A stretch of DNA of 64,000 nt from Azospirillum baldaniorum (GCF_003119195.2 NZ_CP022253.1:2737001-2801000); one strand, 5' to 3'; shown: positions 23,870 through 34,021, numbered from the stretch's first letter. Notes: generated from the sequence alone by a model not told the origin. A program made the numbers and translations.

Positions 23870-25556
23870 CGGTGGGAATTTCCGCCAGCGGCGGGCGGCG
23901 GTCCTTGACGATGGTCAGCGGCACGTCGTCGGCGGCGATCTCGATGATCGGCTGGCCACCGAGCAGGCTGGGGCACTGCTTGACCTGGGTGAAGGCCATG
24001 AAGAAATCGGCCTTGCGCCAGTCCAGCCCGGTGCCGTTGACCAGCTTCAGCCAGGGCGGCAGCTCGAAGCGGACGGCCAGCGTGTTGCCGCACACCGACA
24101 GGGTGTACTGGCGCGGCGGCGCCTTGCCGCCGTTCTCGCGCTCCACCAGGGCGACCAGCTCGGCCAGAGCCTCGTGCTGGGAGTTGCCCCAGTAATCCAG
24201 CTCGAACCGGCCCTCGGCGCCCTTCAGCCCGCCGGTGAACTGGTTGTAGTAGACGTACTGGTTCGGGTGCATGGCGCCGAGCTGCCACGCGTACAGCACG
24301 GCCACCGCGATGCCCGCCGCCCCGTACGCCTGACCCGTACGCCGGCCCAGCGCCTCGGCCCCGCTCCACAGCCGGTCGATGGCGATGCCGGCCAGCACCG
24401 CCATCGGCGGCGCCACGAACAGGAAATGGCGGATGCCGTTGTAGACGGACGGGCGCATCAGCATGAACAGGATCACCGGCAGGAAGGCCGCCAGCGCCAG
24501 CGGCACCCAGCGCACCGCGCCGAAGGCGCCGTCCACGCTCCGCCAGCCGCCGCGCACCACCCACAGGGCGGCCAGCGCCACCGCGGCCAGGGTGCCGAGC
24601 AGCACCGCCTCCGGCAGCTTCACTCCCAGATAGACCGGCAGATAGAGCGCCGGCGGGGCGGCGGAGCTGACCATCTGCCCCATGAACAGCGTCTGGATGT
24701 CGATGGGGAAGTGCGAGACGACGCGCAGCGCCTCCAGCGGGTTCAACGGCTTCTGCACCGCCCAGGGCCAGAACAGCGCCATCACCGCGTAGGCGAGCGG
24801 GATGGCCGGCAGCAGGGGCGGCACGGAGCGCCGGACGACGCCCAGCGCCGGCCGCAGCCCGCCCTGCCACGCCACCAGCACCACATAGAGCGCCAGCGCC
24901 ACCGCGAGGTAGAAGCCGGCCAGCACCCCCCCCACCCGGATCGACAGGGTCAGGCCGAGCGCCAGCCCGAATTTCAGCACCGCGCTGCGGCGCGGGGCCG
25001 GCATCTGCCCGATGATGCGGGTGGCGAAATAGAGCGTCCACACCATGCCCGCAGCGAAGGGCACGTCCTTGGTGTTGTTGAACATGGCGCCGTAATAGAC
25101 GCCGGACAGCGCCAGCAGCGCCGCCGCCAGGAAACCCGCCCGCGGCCCGGCCAGCAGCCGCGCGTAGCGCCAGCAGCCGGCGATGCCCAGCACCCCGACC
25201 AGCGCGCACAGCAGGTGGCGCGTCTCGTACTCCTCGAACGGCGAGATCGGGACCACCAGGGCGGTCACCAGATCGAACAGCCCGCCATACAGGTACAGAT
25301 CCTTGAAATGGAAGGCCGACCGGTCGGTAAAGCCGGACAGGTAGAAGGACAGCAGCTTCTTGCCGTAGATGTGCTGCACCTCCTCGTCGGTGCTGATCCC
25401 GTAGTTCCGGAAGGTCAGCGCGGCGAGGATGATCAGGCACAGCAGAAGCGCGCGCGCCATGTCGTCCCACAGGGCACCGGCGCGGCGTTGCGACAGCGCG
25501 CCCGCCGGGGGCGCCGCCCCGAGGGGATTCAGGCCGAGCGGCGGCATCAGGCTCAT
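23865..25556 (-). CDS. GT39 (PMT-like) membrane glycosyltransferase
   Basis: 563 residues with about ten membrane spans. STDEEVQHIYGKKLLSFY in the first periplasmic loop supplies the acidic pair used by PMT/ArnT-type enzymes, and FNNTKDVPFA follows in the next loop. The C-terminal 130 residues are mostly soluble. Such enzymes transfer a sugar from a polyprenyl-phosphate donor in the periplasm. The ATG overlaps the stop of the GT2 gene by 4 bases (ATGA), so the two are coupled: the GT2 makes the lipid-linked sugar and this protein uses it. The acceptor is unknown. Confidence 0.83.
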   Translation of the reverse strand: MSLMPPLGLNPLGAAPPAGALSQRRAGALWDDMARALLLCLIILAALTFRNYGISTDEEVQHIYGKKLLSFYLSGFTDRSAFHFKDLYLYGGLFDLVTALVVPISPFEEYETRHLLCALVGVLGIAGCWRYARLLAGPRAGFLAAALLALSGVYYGAMFNNTKDVPFAAGMVWTLYFATRIIGQMPAPRRSAVLKFGLALGLTLSIRVGGVLAGFYLAVALALYVVLVAWQGGLRPALGVVRRSVPPLLPAIPLAYAVMALFWPWAVQKPLNPLEALRVVSHFPIDIQTLFMGQMVSSAAPPALYLPVYLGVKLPEAVLLGTLAAVALAALWVVRGGWRSVDGAFGAVRWVPLALAAFLPVILFMLMRPSVYNGIRHFLFVAPPMAVLAGIAIDRLWSGAEALGRRTGQAYGAAGIAVAVLYAWQLGAMHPNQYVYYNQFTGGLKGAEGRFELDYWGNSQHEALAELVALVERENGGKAPPRQYTLSVCGNTLAVRFELPPWLKLVNGTGLDWRKADFFMAFTQVKQCPSLLGGQPIIEIAADDVPLTIVKDRRPPLAEIPTE

Positions 25557-26707
25557 GAAGGGCGGTCCTCGCTTCCGGGCCGGCGCCAAGCGCCTGCGTT
25601 GGCCCCCGGATTGGCCGCTAAATTGGATGCCGGAGCGGCAGCCTCGTCCTCGAAGCCGTGCGCGGAACGGACGATGTAAAGGGGACGTCCCTTCACCTCG
25701 TTGAACACGCGGCCCAGATAGTCGCCGATGACCCCCAGCGTGACGAGCTGGATGCCACCCATGAACAGCACCGCGGCCAGCAGCGATTCATAGCCGGGCA
25801 CGTCGATGCCGTAGATCAGGGTGCGCAGCAGGCGCAGCAGGATGTAGACGAAGGCGAAGCCGGAGATCGCCATGCCCACCAGACTCCACACCCGCAACGG
25901 GAAGGTGGAGAAGGCGGTCAGCCCGTCGAAGGACAGGCTGAGCAGCTTCAGGAAGCCCCATTTGGTGTCGCCGCCGGCGCGCTCCCCCTGCTGGTAGGGA
26001 ATGCTGGCCTGACGGAAGCCGACCCAGGCGAAGATGCCCTTCATGAAGCGCGTGCGTTCGGGCATGCGGTTGATGACGTCGACCACCCGGCGGTCCATCA
26101 GCCGGAAGTCGCCGACCTCGCGCGGCAGCTTGACCTCCGACAGGTTGTCGAAGATCCAGTAGAAGGCGCGGGCGAACGCCCGGTGCTTCAGGCTCTGCCC
26201 CACCCGCGCGTGGCGCACGGCGACGACCACGTCGTAGCCCTCGCGCCATTTGGCGAGGAATTGCGGCAGCAGCTCCGGCGGGTGTTGCAGGTCGGCGTCC
26301 ATCGGCACCACGGCGTCGCCGGTGGTGTGGCGCAGGCCGGCCGACAGGGCCAGTTCCTTGCCGAAGTTGCGCGACAGGTCGACCACCTTGACCCGCGGGT
26401 CGGCGTCGTGGACGTCCAGCAGGCGGTCGAGCGTGTCGTCGCGGCTGCCGTCGTTGACGCAGACCACCTCCCACTCGGCGTCCAGCCGGTCGAGCACGGG
26501 CACCAGCCGCTCGAACAGCGCCGCGATGTTGGGGCCTTCGTTGTAGAAGGGGATCACCACCGACAGGCGCCCCCGCTTCGTGCGGGCGGAGCGCGACGGC
26601 TTCGGGGCGGAAGCGGCGTCACCGGTGATGGGGGCGGGTGTGGGGGCGGTGTTGGCGGAAGCCGCCAGAGTGGGCGCGTCGGTCGTGGGCGCGTCGGTCA
26701 GGGACAT
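25553..26707 (-). CDS. GT2 polyprenyl-phosphate glycosyltransferase (DPM1/GtrB-like)
   Basis: 384 residues: a disordered Thr/Ala-rich start (to about 50), a GT-A catalytic domain (SVVIPFYNEGPNIAALFERL, CVNDGSRDDT, metal-binding DADLQHPPELL), and two C-terminal membrane helices (VWSLVGMAISGFAFVYILL, LLAAVLFMGGIQLVTLGVIG) followed by YLGRVFNEVKGRP. This is the GtrB/ArnC/YkcC type that loads a sugar on undecaprenyl phosphate. I chose ATG 26707; the frame is open farther but without similarity. It is first in a two-gene operon with the GT39 gene. Confidence 0.88.
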   Translation of the reverse strand: MSLTDAPTTDAPTLAASANTAPTPAPITGDAASAPKPSRSARTKRGRLSVVIPFYNEGPNIAALFERLVPVLDRLDAEWEVVCVNDGSRDDTLDRLLDVHDADPRVKVVDLSRNFGKELALSAGLRHTTGDAVVPMDADLQHPPELLPQFLAKWREGYDVVVAVRHARVGQSLKHRAFARAFYWIFDNLSEVKLPREVGDFRLMDRRVVDVINRMPERTRFMKGIFAWVGFRQASIPYQQGERAGGDTKWGFLKLLSLSFDGLTAFSTFPLRVWSLVGMAISGFAFVYILLRLLRTLIYGIDVPGYESLLAAVLFMGGIQLVTLGVIGDYLGRVFNEVKGRPLYIVRSAHGFEDEAAAPASNLAANPGANAGAWRRPGSEDRPS

Positions 26708-27108
26708 GGCCGGCCGTTGGGTCAGATGATCACGAGCCGGGTCGGAAGGGTCCAGGCAGGCGTCCCCGGCGGGGCGCTTCGCCCTTTGGCATATAGCACG
26801 ATACATGTGGATGAGCAAAACGCCTCTATTGTGACCATCCACGGCCTAAGCCGTGACCAGCACACCGCTGGAACCGGCGCCGGAACGGTCCGTCGCTGGT
26901 GGGCTAACGCCACGGTCCCGACAAATATTCCAAGGCCCGGCGAAACCGCCAGAACCCGGAAGGATAAGGGCATCCCCAAGCGTGCGCGGAGGGACGCCAT
27001 GCCCGTTTTCGGGGACCGGAAACCAGTTGGCACACTTAATGAATTGGTAAGCGGACACTGCCATGTTTTGCATCTAAACCATCAGCCTCATCCGGAGTTT
27101 CCCCGATC
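26708..27108. other. Divergent intergenic region between the glycosyltransferase operon and the chemoreceptor
   Basis: About 400 bases with lower GC than the surroundings in its right half. I found no credible gene, no good sigma-28 or sigma-54 promoter match and no strong hairpin. It should contain promoters for both flanking genes. Confidence 0.4.
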
Positions 27109-29118
27109 ATGAGCCTGTTCAACCATCTTCGGGTCGGCACCAAGATCACGGCGGCGAACGCCGGGGTTCTCCTCTTCCTGGTCGCCATCGGCGGCATCGG
27201 GGTCTACGCCCTGATGGACGCCAAGCACGGCTTCGCGACCTATCAGACCCTGGCCCGCCAGACCACCGAGGTCGGGCGCATCCAGGCGACGATGCTGGAG
27301 GTCCAGCTCCAGGCCAAGACCTTCCTGCTGACCGGCAGCGAGGAGGCCTCCCACACGGTTGACTCGCTGGCCGCCGACCTCGACGGGCGGATCGACGAGG
27401 CCAAGACCCTGTTCACCGAGCCGACGCTGAACCGCACGGTGACCCAGATGGACAACGAGCTGGGCCAATACCGCGAGGCCTTCACCCGCATCATGGAGTT
27501 CCAGGCGACCCGCAACGAGGCGTCGGCGGAGCTTCTCGACCTCGGGGTCAAGATGGAGAAGGCGCTCAGCGGCGTCATGGACAGCGCCTACGCGGACGGC
27601 GACACCGAGGCCGCCTATCAGGCGGGCATGGCCGCCCGCCATTTCCTGGCCGCCCGCAACAACGCCAACCGCTTCCTGACCGACGGCTCGGCGGAGAGCG
27701 CCGACATCTTCCGCAAGGAGCTGCAGAACGCCCGCGAGCGCGGCAACGCGATGCTCGCCAAGCTGACCGAGCTGGAGCGCCGCCGCGGCGCCTCGTCCTT
27801 CCTGGCCTACCAGCGCGTCTTCGCCACCCAGTTCGAGAAGGCGGTCGTCGCCACCACCAAGCGGGACGAGCTTGTCTCGCAGGTGCTGGAGACGCTCGGC
27901 CCGACCGTCAACGCGCGGGTCGAACAGCTGCGCGACGCCAGCGCCCGCCAGCAGGCGGCGCTCGGCACCACCGCCACGGAGAACATCGACCGCGCCCGGA
28001 CGGTGACCACCGCCGCCGCCGTGGTCGCCGTCCTGCTCGGACTGATCTCCGCCCTGCTGATCGGGCGCGGGCTGTCGCGGCCCATCGTGTCGATGACCGA
28101 CACCATGACCCGTCTGGCCGGCGGCGACCGCCGGGTGGAGGTGCCCGGCCTGGACCGCGGCGACGAGATCGGCGGCATGGCCAAGGCCGTCGAGGTCTTC
28201 AAGCACAGCCTGATCGACGCCGACCGCATGGCCGCGGAACAGGCCGCCGAGCATGCGACCCGCCGCGAGCGGTCGGAGCGCATCGACTCCCTGACCCGCG
28301 AATTCGACCGCATGGTGATGGAGGTGCTGTCCCGCGTCTCCTCCGCCGCCACCCAGCTCAACAGCACGGCCCAGGGCATGTCGGCCACCGCCGAGCAGAC
28401 CACCCGGCAGGCCAGCGCCGTCGCCGCCGCCTCGACCCAGGCCACCGCCAACGTGGAGACCGTCGCCGCCGCCGCGGAGGAGCTGACCAGCTCGATCCAG
28501 GAGATCAGCCGGCAGGTCGCCCAGAGCAACAGCATCGCCGGGCAGGCGGTCAGCACCGCCGAACGGACCGACGCCACCGTGCGCGGTCTGGTCGACGCCG
28601 CCCAGCGCATCGGCGAGGTGGTGCAGCTCATCAACGACATCGCCAGCCAGACCAACCTGCTGGCGCTGAACGCCACCATCGAGGCGGCACGGGCGGGCGA
28701 GGCCGGCAAGGGCTTCGCCGTCGTGGCCAGCGAGGTCAAGAGCCTCGCCAACCAGACCGCCAAGGCGACGGAGGACATCTCCGGCCAGATCGCCGGCATC
28801 CAGCAGGTCAGCCGCGAGGCCGCCGGGGCGATCGCCGAGATCGGCCGCGTGATCGGCGAGATCAGTCACATCTCCACCACCATCGCCGCGGCGGTCGAGG
28901 AGCAGGGTGCGGCCACCCAGGAGATCAGCCGCAACGTCCAGCAGGCCGCCCGCGGCACGCAGGAGGTGTCGGGCAACATCGCCGGGGTGACCCAGGCGGC
29001 GGAAGCCACCGGCGACGCCTCCCGTCAGGTGCTCGACGCCGCCGACGGGCTGAGCGGCGAGGCGGAGGGGCTGCGCGGCTTCGTCTCCCGCTTTCTGACC
29101 GACATGCGGGCCGCCTGA
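27109..29118 (+). CDS. Methyl-accepting chemotaxis protein
   Basis: 669 residues. TM1 (about 17-37), a long all-helical periplasmic sensor domain (about 40-295, four-helix-bundle or helical-bimodular size), TM2 (about 300-322), HAMP ([20 protein letters not shown] onward), and a cytoplasmic signalling coiled coil whose hairpin tip carries the invariant [20 protein letters not shown] and [16 protein letters not shown]. There is no C-terminal CheR-binding pentapeptide. It clusters with CheA/CheW at the poles and controls swimming. The ligand is unknown. A strong terminator follows. Confidence 0.95.
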   Translation: MSLFNHLRVGTKITAANAGVLLFLVAIGGIGVYALMDAKHGFATYQTLARQTTEVGRIQATMLEVQLQAKTFLLTGSEEASHTVDSLAADLDGRIDEAKTLFTEPTLNRTVTQMDNELGQYREAFTRIMEFQATRNEASAELLDLGVKMEKALSGVMDSAYADGDTEAAYQAGMAARHFLAARNNANRFLTDGSAESADIFRKELQNARERGNAMLAKLTELERRRGASSFLAYQRVFATQFEKAVVATTKRDELVSQVLETLGPTVNARVEQLRDASARQQAALGTTATENIDRARTVTTAAAVVAVLLGLISALLIGRGLSRPIVSMTDTMTRLAGGDRRVEVPGLDRGDEIGGMAKAVEVFKHSLIDADRMAAEQAAEHATRRERSERIDSLTREFDRMVMEVLSRVSSAATQLNSTAQGMSATAEQTTRQASAVAAASTQATANVETVAAAAEELTSSIQEISRQVAQSNSIAGQAVSTAERTDATVRGLVDAAQRIGEVVQLINDIASQTNLLALNATIEAARAGEAGKGFAVVASEVKSLANQTAKATEDISGQIAGIQQVSREAAGAIAEIGRVIGEISHISTTIAAAVEEQGAATQEISRNVQQAARGTQEVSGNIAGVTQAAEATGDASRQVLDAADGLSGEAEGLRGFVSRFLTDMRAA

Positions 29119-29132
29119 CGGTCTCGTCTTCC

Positions 29133-29170
29133 CCCCTCCTCCATCCGATTGCGATGGAGGAGGGGTTTTT
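29133..29170 (+). terminator. Intrinsic terminator of the chemoreceptor gene
   Basis: CCCCTCCTCCATC (29133-29145), a 7-base loop, GATGGAGGAGGGG (29153-29165) forms a perfect 13-bp stem, followed by five T. Confidence 0.9.
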
Positions 29171-29236
29171 CTTGCGCCGCCCCGGCCCTGTTGGGCAAAT
29201 AGGGGTCATTGCGCACCCCGGACTGCTTTTCCCATC

Positions 29237-29887
29237 ATGATCCTGACCCCGATCCCGGCCGAGACGATGCCGGAGGCCCTGGCGACCTTCGAGCGCCTGC
29301 TGGCCGGCAAGCCCCTGCCCCTCGCCGCCTTCCGGCGCATTGCCGCGACGTGGCCGGTGCCCGGCGGCGTCGACACGCCGGAGCAGCGCGCCGAAGCGGT
29401 GCGGCTGGCCCACGCCCACGGCATCGGCACGCTGGACGAGCCGCCCAACGCCTCCTTCATGTGGGACGGCGAGGTCATCCGCACCGACGTGGAATCGACG
29501 GTCATCGTTCATGAGGTCGCCCACTGGCTGGTCGCCGCGCCCGAGCGCCGCCCGCTCTACGACTTCGGCCTGGGGCCGGGGCCGGAGACGACGCTGCGCA
29601 AGGAGGCGCGCAGCCAGCAGAAGCTGACCTTCGAGGACTGCATGCACGAGGAGCAGCAGACCTCCCTGCTCGGCGTGCTGTGGGAGGCCGAGCTGGGCCA
29701 GCCGGCGATCCTCGCCTTCCTGGAGCAGAACTGGATGGAGCGCTGGGAGCGGGAGAGCACCGCCGCCTTCTTCATCCGCCACGTCGAGGAACTCTTCACC
29801 CGCGGCCTGATCGACGCCGAGGGCCGCCCGTCCACGGCGCGCGCCTGGGCGGACGAGCGGGCGGACGAACGGACGCGGGCTGCCTGA
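29237..29887 (+). CDS. EpmC (YfcM)-like HExxH protein
   Basis: 216 residues. The centre reads VHEVAHWLVA...ERRPLYDFGLGPG, then FEDCMHEEQQTSLLGV and LGQPAILAFLEQNW. The order HExxHW, RR, DFG, then FExxxxEE resembles E. coli EpmC, the hydroxylase that modifies the lysylated EF-P residue, where the motif binds iron. No EF-P, EpmA or EpmB gene is nearby, so the target could be different. A zinc peptidase is the alternative reading of HExxH, but the rest of the pattern argues against it. Confidence 0.6.
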   Translation: MILTPIPAETMPEALATFERLLAGKPLPLAAFRRIAATWPVPGGVDTPEQRAEAVRLAHAHGIGTLDEPPNASFMWDGEVIRTDVESTVIVHEVAHWLVAAPERRPLYDFGLGPGPETTLRKEARSQQKLTFEDCMHEEQQTSLLGVLWEAELGQPAILAFLEQNWMERWERESTAAFFIRHVEELFTRGLIDAEGRPSTARAWADERADERTRAA

Positions 29888-29938
29888 CATTCGCACTGCC
29901 CACAAATCAATCATAATTCCCCTGGAGGCTGGACCGTC

Positions 29939-31105
29939 ATGACCCGCAACCTGCTTACGCTGGCCTCCGCGCTGGCCCTGCTCGCCACCCCGGCGGCGGC
30001 GGACACGCTGAAGATCGGCATGATCACCACCCTGTCCGGCCCCGGCGCGGGTCTGGGCATCGACATCCGCGACGGCTTCGCGCTGGCGGTGGAGCATGCG
30101 GGCGGCAAGCTGGGCGGGCAGGACACCCAGGTCATCGAGGCGGACGACCAGCAGAAGCCGGACGTCGCCGTCGGCCTCGCCAACCGCATGGTCGAGCGCG
30201 ACCGCGTGCAGGTGGTGACCGGCGTGGTCTGGTCGAACCTTGCGCTGGCCATGCTGCCGACGCTGGCCGGCGGGCAGACCTTCTTCATCAGCCCGAACGC
30301 TGGCCCGTCGCAGCTGGCGGGCGCGCAGTGCAACCCGTACTTCTTCAACGCCGCCTACCAGAACGACCAGATCCACGAGGCCGTGGGCAAGCATGTCCAG
30401 GACGAGGGCTTCAAGAAGGTCTACCTGATGGCCCCCAACTACCCGGCGGGCAAGGACGGTCTGGCCGGCTTCAAGCGCTACTACAAGGGCGAGGTCGCGG
30501 GCGAGGTCTACACCCAGGTCGGGCAGCTCGACTACGCGGCGGAGCTGGCGCAGCTCAAGGCCGCGGCGCCGGACGCCGTCTACGTCTTCTACCCCGGTGG
30601 CATGGGCATCAACTTCATCAAGCAGTATGAGCAGGCCGGGCTGAAGGGCGCCGTTCCGCTGTTCGGCCCCGGCTTCTCCTTCGACCAGGACATCCTGGCG
30701 GCGGTCGGCGAGTCCGCGCTCGGCGTCAAGAACTCGGCGCAGTGGAGCCCCGACCTCGACAACGCCGCCAACAAGACGTTCGTCGCCGACTTCAAGGCCA
30801 AGTACGGGCGCATCCCGTCCATGTACGCCGCCCAGGGCTACGACACGGCGCTGCTGATCGACACCGCGGTGAAGGCGGTCGGCGGCAACCTGAAGGACAA
30901 GGACAAGCTGCGCGCCGCCCTGGCCTCCGCCAAGCTGCAAAGCCTGCGCGGCGAGGTGGCCTTCAACACCAACCACTACCCGATCCACGACATCTACCTG
31001 CGCGAGGTCGTGAAGGGCGCCGACGGCGCGGTGACCAACAAGACCGTCGCCACGGTCTTCACCAACCACGCCGACGCCTACGTCAAAGACTGTCCGATGA
31101 AGTGA
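29939..31105 (+). CDS. Branched-chain/hydrophobic amino-acid type ABC transporter substrate-binding protein
   Basis: 388 residues with a signal peptide (about 1-21, ending TPAAA) and the Leu/Ile/Val-binding fold: LKIGMITTLSGPGAGLGIDIRDGF, EADDQQKPDVAVGLANRM, and the type I periplasmic-binding pattern through the C-terminus. SD GGAGG precedes the ATG. In this class the ligand may be an amino acid, amide or aromatic acid, so LivK is only a class name. It begins a HAAT transporter whose permease LivH follows directly and whose other three genes lie at 37.3-39.8 kb. Confidence 0.9.
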   Translation: MTRNLLTLASALALLATPAAADTLKIGMITTLSGPGAGLGIDIRDGFALAVEHAGGKLGGQDTQVIEADDQQKPDVAVGLANRMVERDRVQVVTGVVWSNLALAMLPTLAGGQTFFISPNAGPSQLAGAQCNPYFFNAAYQNDQIHEAVGKHVQDEGFKKVYLMAPNYPAGKDGLAGFKRYYKGEVAGEVYTQVGQLDYAAELAQLKAAAPDAVYVFYPGGMGINFIKQYEQAGLKGAVPLFGPGFSFDQDILAAVGESALGVKNSAQWSPDLDNAANKTFVADFKAKYGRIPSMYAAQGYDTALLIDTAVKAVGGNLKDKDKLRAALASAKLQSLRGEVAFNTNHYPIHDIYLREVVKGADGAVTNKTVATVFTNHADAYVKDCPMK

Positions 31106-31127
31106 GGCGCAGGCAGGACGCCGGAGA

Positions 31128-32042
31128 ATGGACGCGCTCCTCCTCGTCGAACAGGGGCTGAACGGGCTTCAGCTCGGCGTGATGCTGTTCCTGATGGCCG
31201 CCGGGCTGACGCTCGTCTTCGGCATCATGGATCTCATCAACCTCGCCCACGGCACCTTCTACATGGTCGGCGCCTACCTGACGGCGGCGCTGGTGCCGGT
31301 GCTGGGCAGCTTCCCGCTGGCGCTGGCGGCGGCGGTGCTGCTGACGGCCCTGCTCGGGCTGGTGGTGGAGGCGGTGGCGCTGCGCACGCTCTACCGCCGC
31401 GACCACCTGGATCAGGTGCTGGCGACCTTCGGGCTGATCCTGTTCTTCAACGAGCTGGTGAAGATCGTCTTCGGCCCGGTCCCCATCTTCCTCAACCCGC
31501 CGGCGGCGCTGGCCGGGACGGTGGATCTGTTCGGGCTGAAATACCCGGCCTTCCGGCTGGCGATCCTGGCCGTGGGCATCGCCGTGGCGGTGTTCCTGTG
31601 GCTGCTGATCGCGCGGACGCGGGTCGGCATGCTGATCCGCGCCGGCGCCACCAACCGCGAGATGGTGATGGCGCTGGGGGTCGATGTCCGGCGGCTGTTC
31701 GGGCTGGTCTTCGCGCTGGGCTGCGGACTGGCCGGGCTGGCCGGCGCCATGGCCGGGCCGGTGCTGGCCGTTCAGGTCGGCATGGGCGAGCAGATCCTGA
31801 TCCTGACCTTCGTGGTCATCGTGATCGGCGGCATCGGCTCGATCCGCGGGGCGCTGGCCGGCGCCCTGCTGGTCGGCATGGTGGACACGCTGGGCCGCGC
31901 CTTGCTGCCCGCCGCCTTCCGGCTGGTGATGGACGCCGCCAACGCCAGCGCCGCCGGGGCCGCGCTCGCCTCCATGGCGATCTACGTGCTGATGGCGGTG
32001 GTTCTGGCGATCAGGCCCAAGGGCCTGTTCCCAGCGCATTGA
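31128..32042 (+). CDS. livH: ABC transporter permease, LivH family
   Basis: 304 residues, about eight membrane helices. The N-terminus (LLVEQGLNGLQLGVMLFLMAAGLTLVFGIMDLINLAHG) and the EAA-like loop with GATNREMVMALGVDVRRLF are diagnostic of LivH permeases. It forms the inner-membrane channel with LivM. It follows the binding protein by 22 bp, but the partner livM is 5.3 kb downstream. Confidence 0.92.
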   Translation: MDALLLVEQGLNGLQLGVMLFLMAAGLTLVFGIMDLINLAHGTFYMVGAYLTAALVPVLGSFPLALAAAVLLTALLGLVVEAVALRTLYRRDHLDQVLATFGLILFFNELVKIVFGPVPIFLNPPAALAGTVDLFGLKYPAFRLAILAVGIAVAVFLWLLIARTRVGMLIRAGATNREMVMALGVDVRRLFGLVFALGCGLAGLAGAMAGPVLAVQVGMGEQILILTFVVIVIGGIGSIRGALAGALLVGMVDTLGRALLPAAFRLVMDAANASAAGAALASMAIYVLMAVVLAIRPKGLFPAH

Positions 32043-32062
32043 GGAACGGCTAGGTTCACTTT

Positions 32063-32608
32063 ATGACCACGAACGAGTTCACGCTGCTCTTCCGGCGGCG
32101 CTTCAGCATGGCCCATCGCCTGATCGCCGGCGATTCCGTCAAATGCGCCGTGCCGCACGGCCACAACGAGACCGTTTCGGTGAAGCTGGAGGCCGTGGAC
32201 CCCGCACCGCTCGACGGGGCGGCGAACATGGTGGAGTCCTTCGCGCGGGCCAAGGCGACTTGGCACCACTGGATCGACGGGCATGTCGACCACGCGCTCC
32301 AGCTCTCCCACCGCGACCCGCTGATCGGCTATTTCCGGGAGCACGAGCCGGAAAAGCTGCCCATGCTGCTGATCACCCCCGGCGACCCGACGACGGAGGC
32401 GCTGGCCGCCTGCATGATGGCCAAGGCCAACGCGCTGTTCGCCGCGGAGACCTCGCCCTTGCGCTGCGTCGAGGTGGAGATCGAGGAGACGCCCACCAAC
32501 ACGGTGATCTTCCGCGGCGTGCCGGAGCATCACCTGGACGCCGGCTACCTTGGCCTGCCGGGCGCGCCATGGTGGCTGCGCGGGGACATGAGCATCAACG
32601 ACCTGTAG
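32063..32608 (+). CDS. queD: 6-carboxy-tetrahydropterin synthase (QueD family)
   Basis: 181 residues, longer than E. coli QueD (121). Zinc-binding His18, His32 and His34 (SMAHRL and PHGHNE) and catalytic Cys28 (VKCAVPHGH) are present. It converts dihydroneopterin triphosphate to 6-carboxytetrahydropterin, the first committed step to the 7-deazaguanine of queuosine. Its stop is only 19 bp from the convergent queE stop, so all three queuosine genes sit together. Confidence 0.9.
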   Translation: MTTNEFTLLFRRRFSMAHRLIAGDSVKCAVPHGHNETVSVKLEAVDPAPLDGAANMVESFARAKATWHHWIDGHVDHALQLSHRDPLIGYFREHEPEKLPMLLITPGDPTTEALAACMMAKANALFAAETSPLRCVEVEIEETPTNTVIFRGVPEHHLDAGYLGLPGAPWWLRGDMSINDL

Positions 32609-32627
32609 CGGGCACCGTCTTCAGGCT

Positions 32628-33323
32628 TCAGGCGATCCCCAGCAGCTTGTGAAGCTGGACGCTCATCCGGTAGCCGTGGGCCAGCGCCACGGCGGTGCAG
32701 GCCTGCCGGTTGGCAAAGTTCCGCTCCGCATCGTCGTCGTCGCGCGGCATCACCGTGACGGCGGCGCCGGGCGGCGGGCGGAACAGCCGGGCGCCTTGCC
32801 CCGGCAACTGGGTGGACAGGGTGGGCAGCCCGTCGCCGGAATCGCTCTCCCCCGCCGCCAGCACGTATTTGTAGACCGACACCCGCGGCACGAGGTCCGG
32901 GTGCAGGCCAGGCGTCTTCGGGCTGCACACGATGGTCAAGCGCGGGTCGTCCGGCATGCCGTCCAGCCACAGCGTGCCGTTCGTCTCGATCTGCACGCGC
33001 AGGCCCCGCTCCAGCAGGGCGCGGATCAGCGGGACGACGTTCTGGCGCAGCGGCTCCCCGCCGGTCAGCACGATCAGGTCGCAGACCGCGGGGCGCAGCT
33101 CCCCGATGCGGGCCAGCAGCTCGTCCAGGGAGGGGCGCCAGGGCGAGCTTTCGAAGTCGGTGTCGCACCAGTGGCAGCGCAGGTTGCAGCCGCCGGTCCG
33201 CACGAAGACGCTGGGCTCCCCGACGAAGGGGCCTTCGCCCTGAAGGGTGTAGAAGACCTCCTGTATCCACAGGCTTTGGCCGTCGCCCCCCTCCTGCGGG
33301 CGGACCGGGTTGGCGCCGCGCAT
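32628..33323 (-). CDS. queE: 7-carboxy-7-deazaguanine synthase (radical SAM)
   Basis: 231 residues. Radical-SAM cluster motif CNLRCHWC (Cys46, Cys50, Cys53), FYTLQGEGPFVG before it, and LTGGEPLRQ after it are classic QueE. It contracts carboxytetrahydropterin to CDG. The ATG overlaps the queC stop as TGATG (33321-33325), so it is translationally coupled to queC. Confidence 0.94.
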   Translation of the reverse strand: MRGANPVRPQEGGDGQSLWIQEVFYTLQGEGPFVGEPSVFVRTGGCNLRCHWCDTDFESSPWRPSLDELLARIGELRPAVCDLIVLTGGEPLRQNVVPLIRALLERGLRVQIETNGTLWLDGMPDDPRLTIVCSPKTPGLHPDLVPRVSVYKYVLAAGESDSGDGLPTLSTQLPGQGARLFRPPPGAAVTVMPRDDDDAERNFANRQACTAVALAHGYRMSVQLHKLLGIA

Positions 33324-34021
33324 CAGACCCCGCCCCCGTAGGCCACCGGATCGGACAGCCCGGCCTCCTGGAAGCCCTTCAGCCGCAGCAGGCAACTGTC
33401 GCAGGAGCCGCAGGCGGTGCCGTCCGGCGCCGGGTCGTAGCAGGAGTGGGTCAGGCCGTAATCCACCCCCAGCTCCAGCCCGCGGCGGATGATGCCCGCC
33501 TTGTCGAGGGTCATCAGCGGGGCGTGGATCTTGAACCGGCTGGAGCCCTCCACCCCCGCCTTGGTGGCGAGGTTCGCCATGGTCTCGAAGGCGGCGATGT
33601 ATTCGGGCCGGCAGTCCGGATAGCCGGAATAATCCAGCGCGTTCACGCCGATGAAGATGTCCGACGCCTGCAGCGTCTCCGCCCAGGCCAGCGCGAAGGA
33701 CAGGAACACCGTGTTGCGCGCCGGGACGTAGGTCACCGGGATGCCCGTCCCCAGATCCGCCGCGCTGGCGTGCTTGGGCACGGCGATGGCGTCGGTCAGG
33801 GCGGAACCGCCGAAGGCCCGCAGGTCGATGTCGGCGATGACGTGGCGGTCCACCGCCATGGCCGCGGCGACGCGCTTGGCCGCTTCCAGCTCCACCGCGT
33901 GGCGCTGCCCGTAGCGGAAGCTGAGCGCGTTCAGCCGATACCCCTGCTCCCGGGCGATCGCCAGCACCGTCGTGGAGTCCAGCCCGCCGCTGACCAGCAC
34001 CACCGCATTCTTCGCGTTCAT
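33323..34021 (-). CDS. queC: 7-cyano-7-deazaguanine synthase
   Basis: 232 residues. PP-loop ATPase motif [10 protein letters not shown] near the start, and four zinc-binding Cys at the end (HSCYDP...CGSCDSC). It converts CDG to preQ0 with ATP and ammonia. ATG 34021 has GAGAGG 8 bases upstream and gives the family N-terminus. It is the first gene of queC-queE; the promoter must lie in 34022-34237, shared with a divergent GGDEF/EAL-type gene. Confidence 0.95.
   Translation of the reverse strand: MNAKNAVVLVSGGLDSTTVLAIAREQGYRLNALSFRYGQRHAVELEAAKRVAAAMAVDRHVIADIDLRAFGGSALTDAIAVPKHASAADLGTGIPVTYVPARNTVFLSFALAWAETLQASDIFIGVNALDYSGYPDCRPEYIAAFETMANLATKAGVEGSSRFKIHAPLMTLDKAGIIRRGLELGVDYGLTHSCYDPAPDGTACGSCDSCLLRLKGFQEAGLSDPVAYGGGV

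Noticed and set aside
23262..25679. 805-codon open frame on the plus strand opposite the serine hydrolase and GT39 genes
   Set aside because: Composition (Arg, Gln, His, Gly runs) is that of an antisense frame; the minus-strand genes have clear motifs and signal or membrane segments.
26990..27108. Sigma-28 flagellar promoter upstream of the chemoreceptor
   Set aside because: TAAA is present near 27075 but no GCCGATAA-like -10 lies at the required distance.
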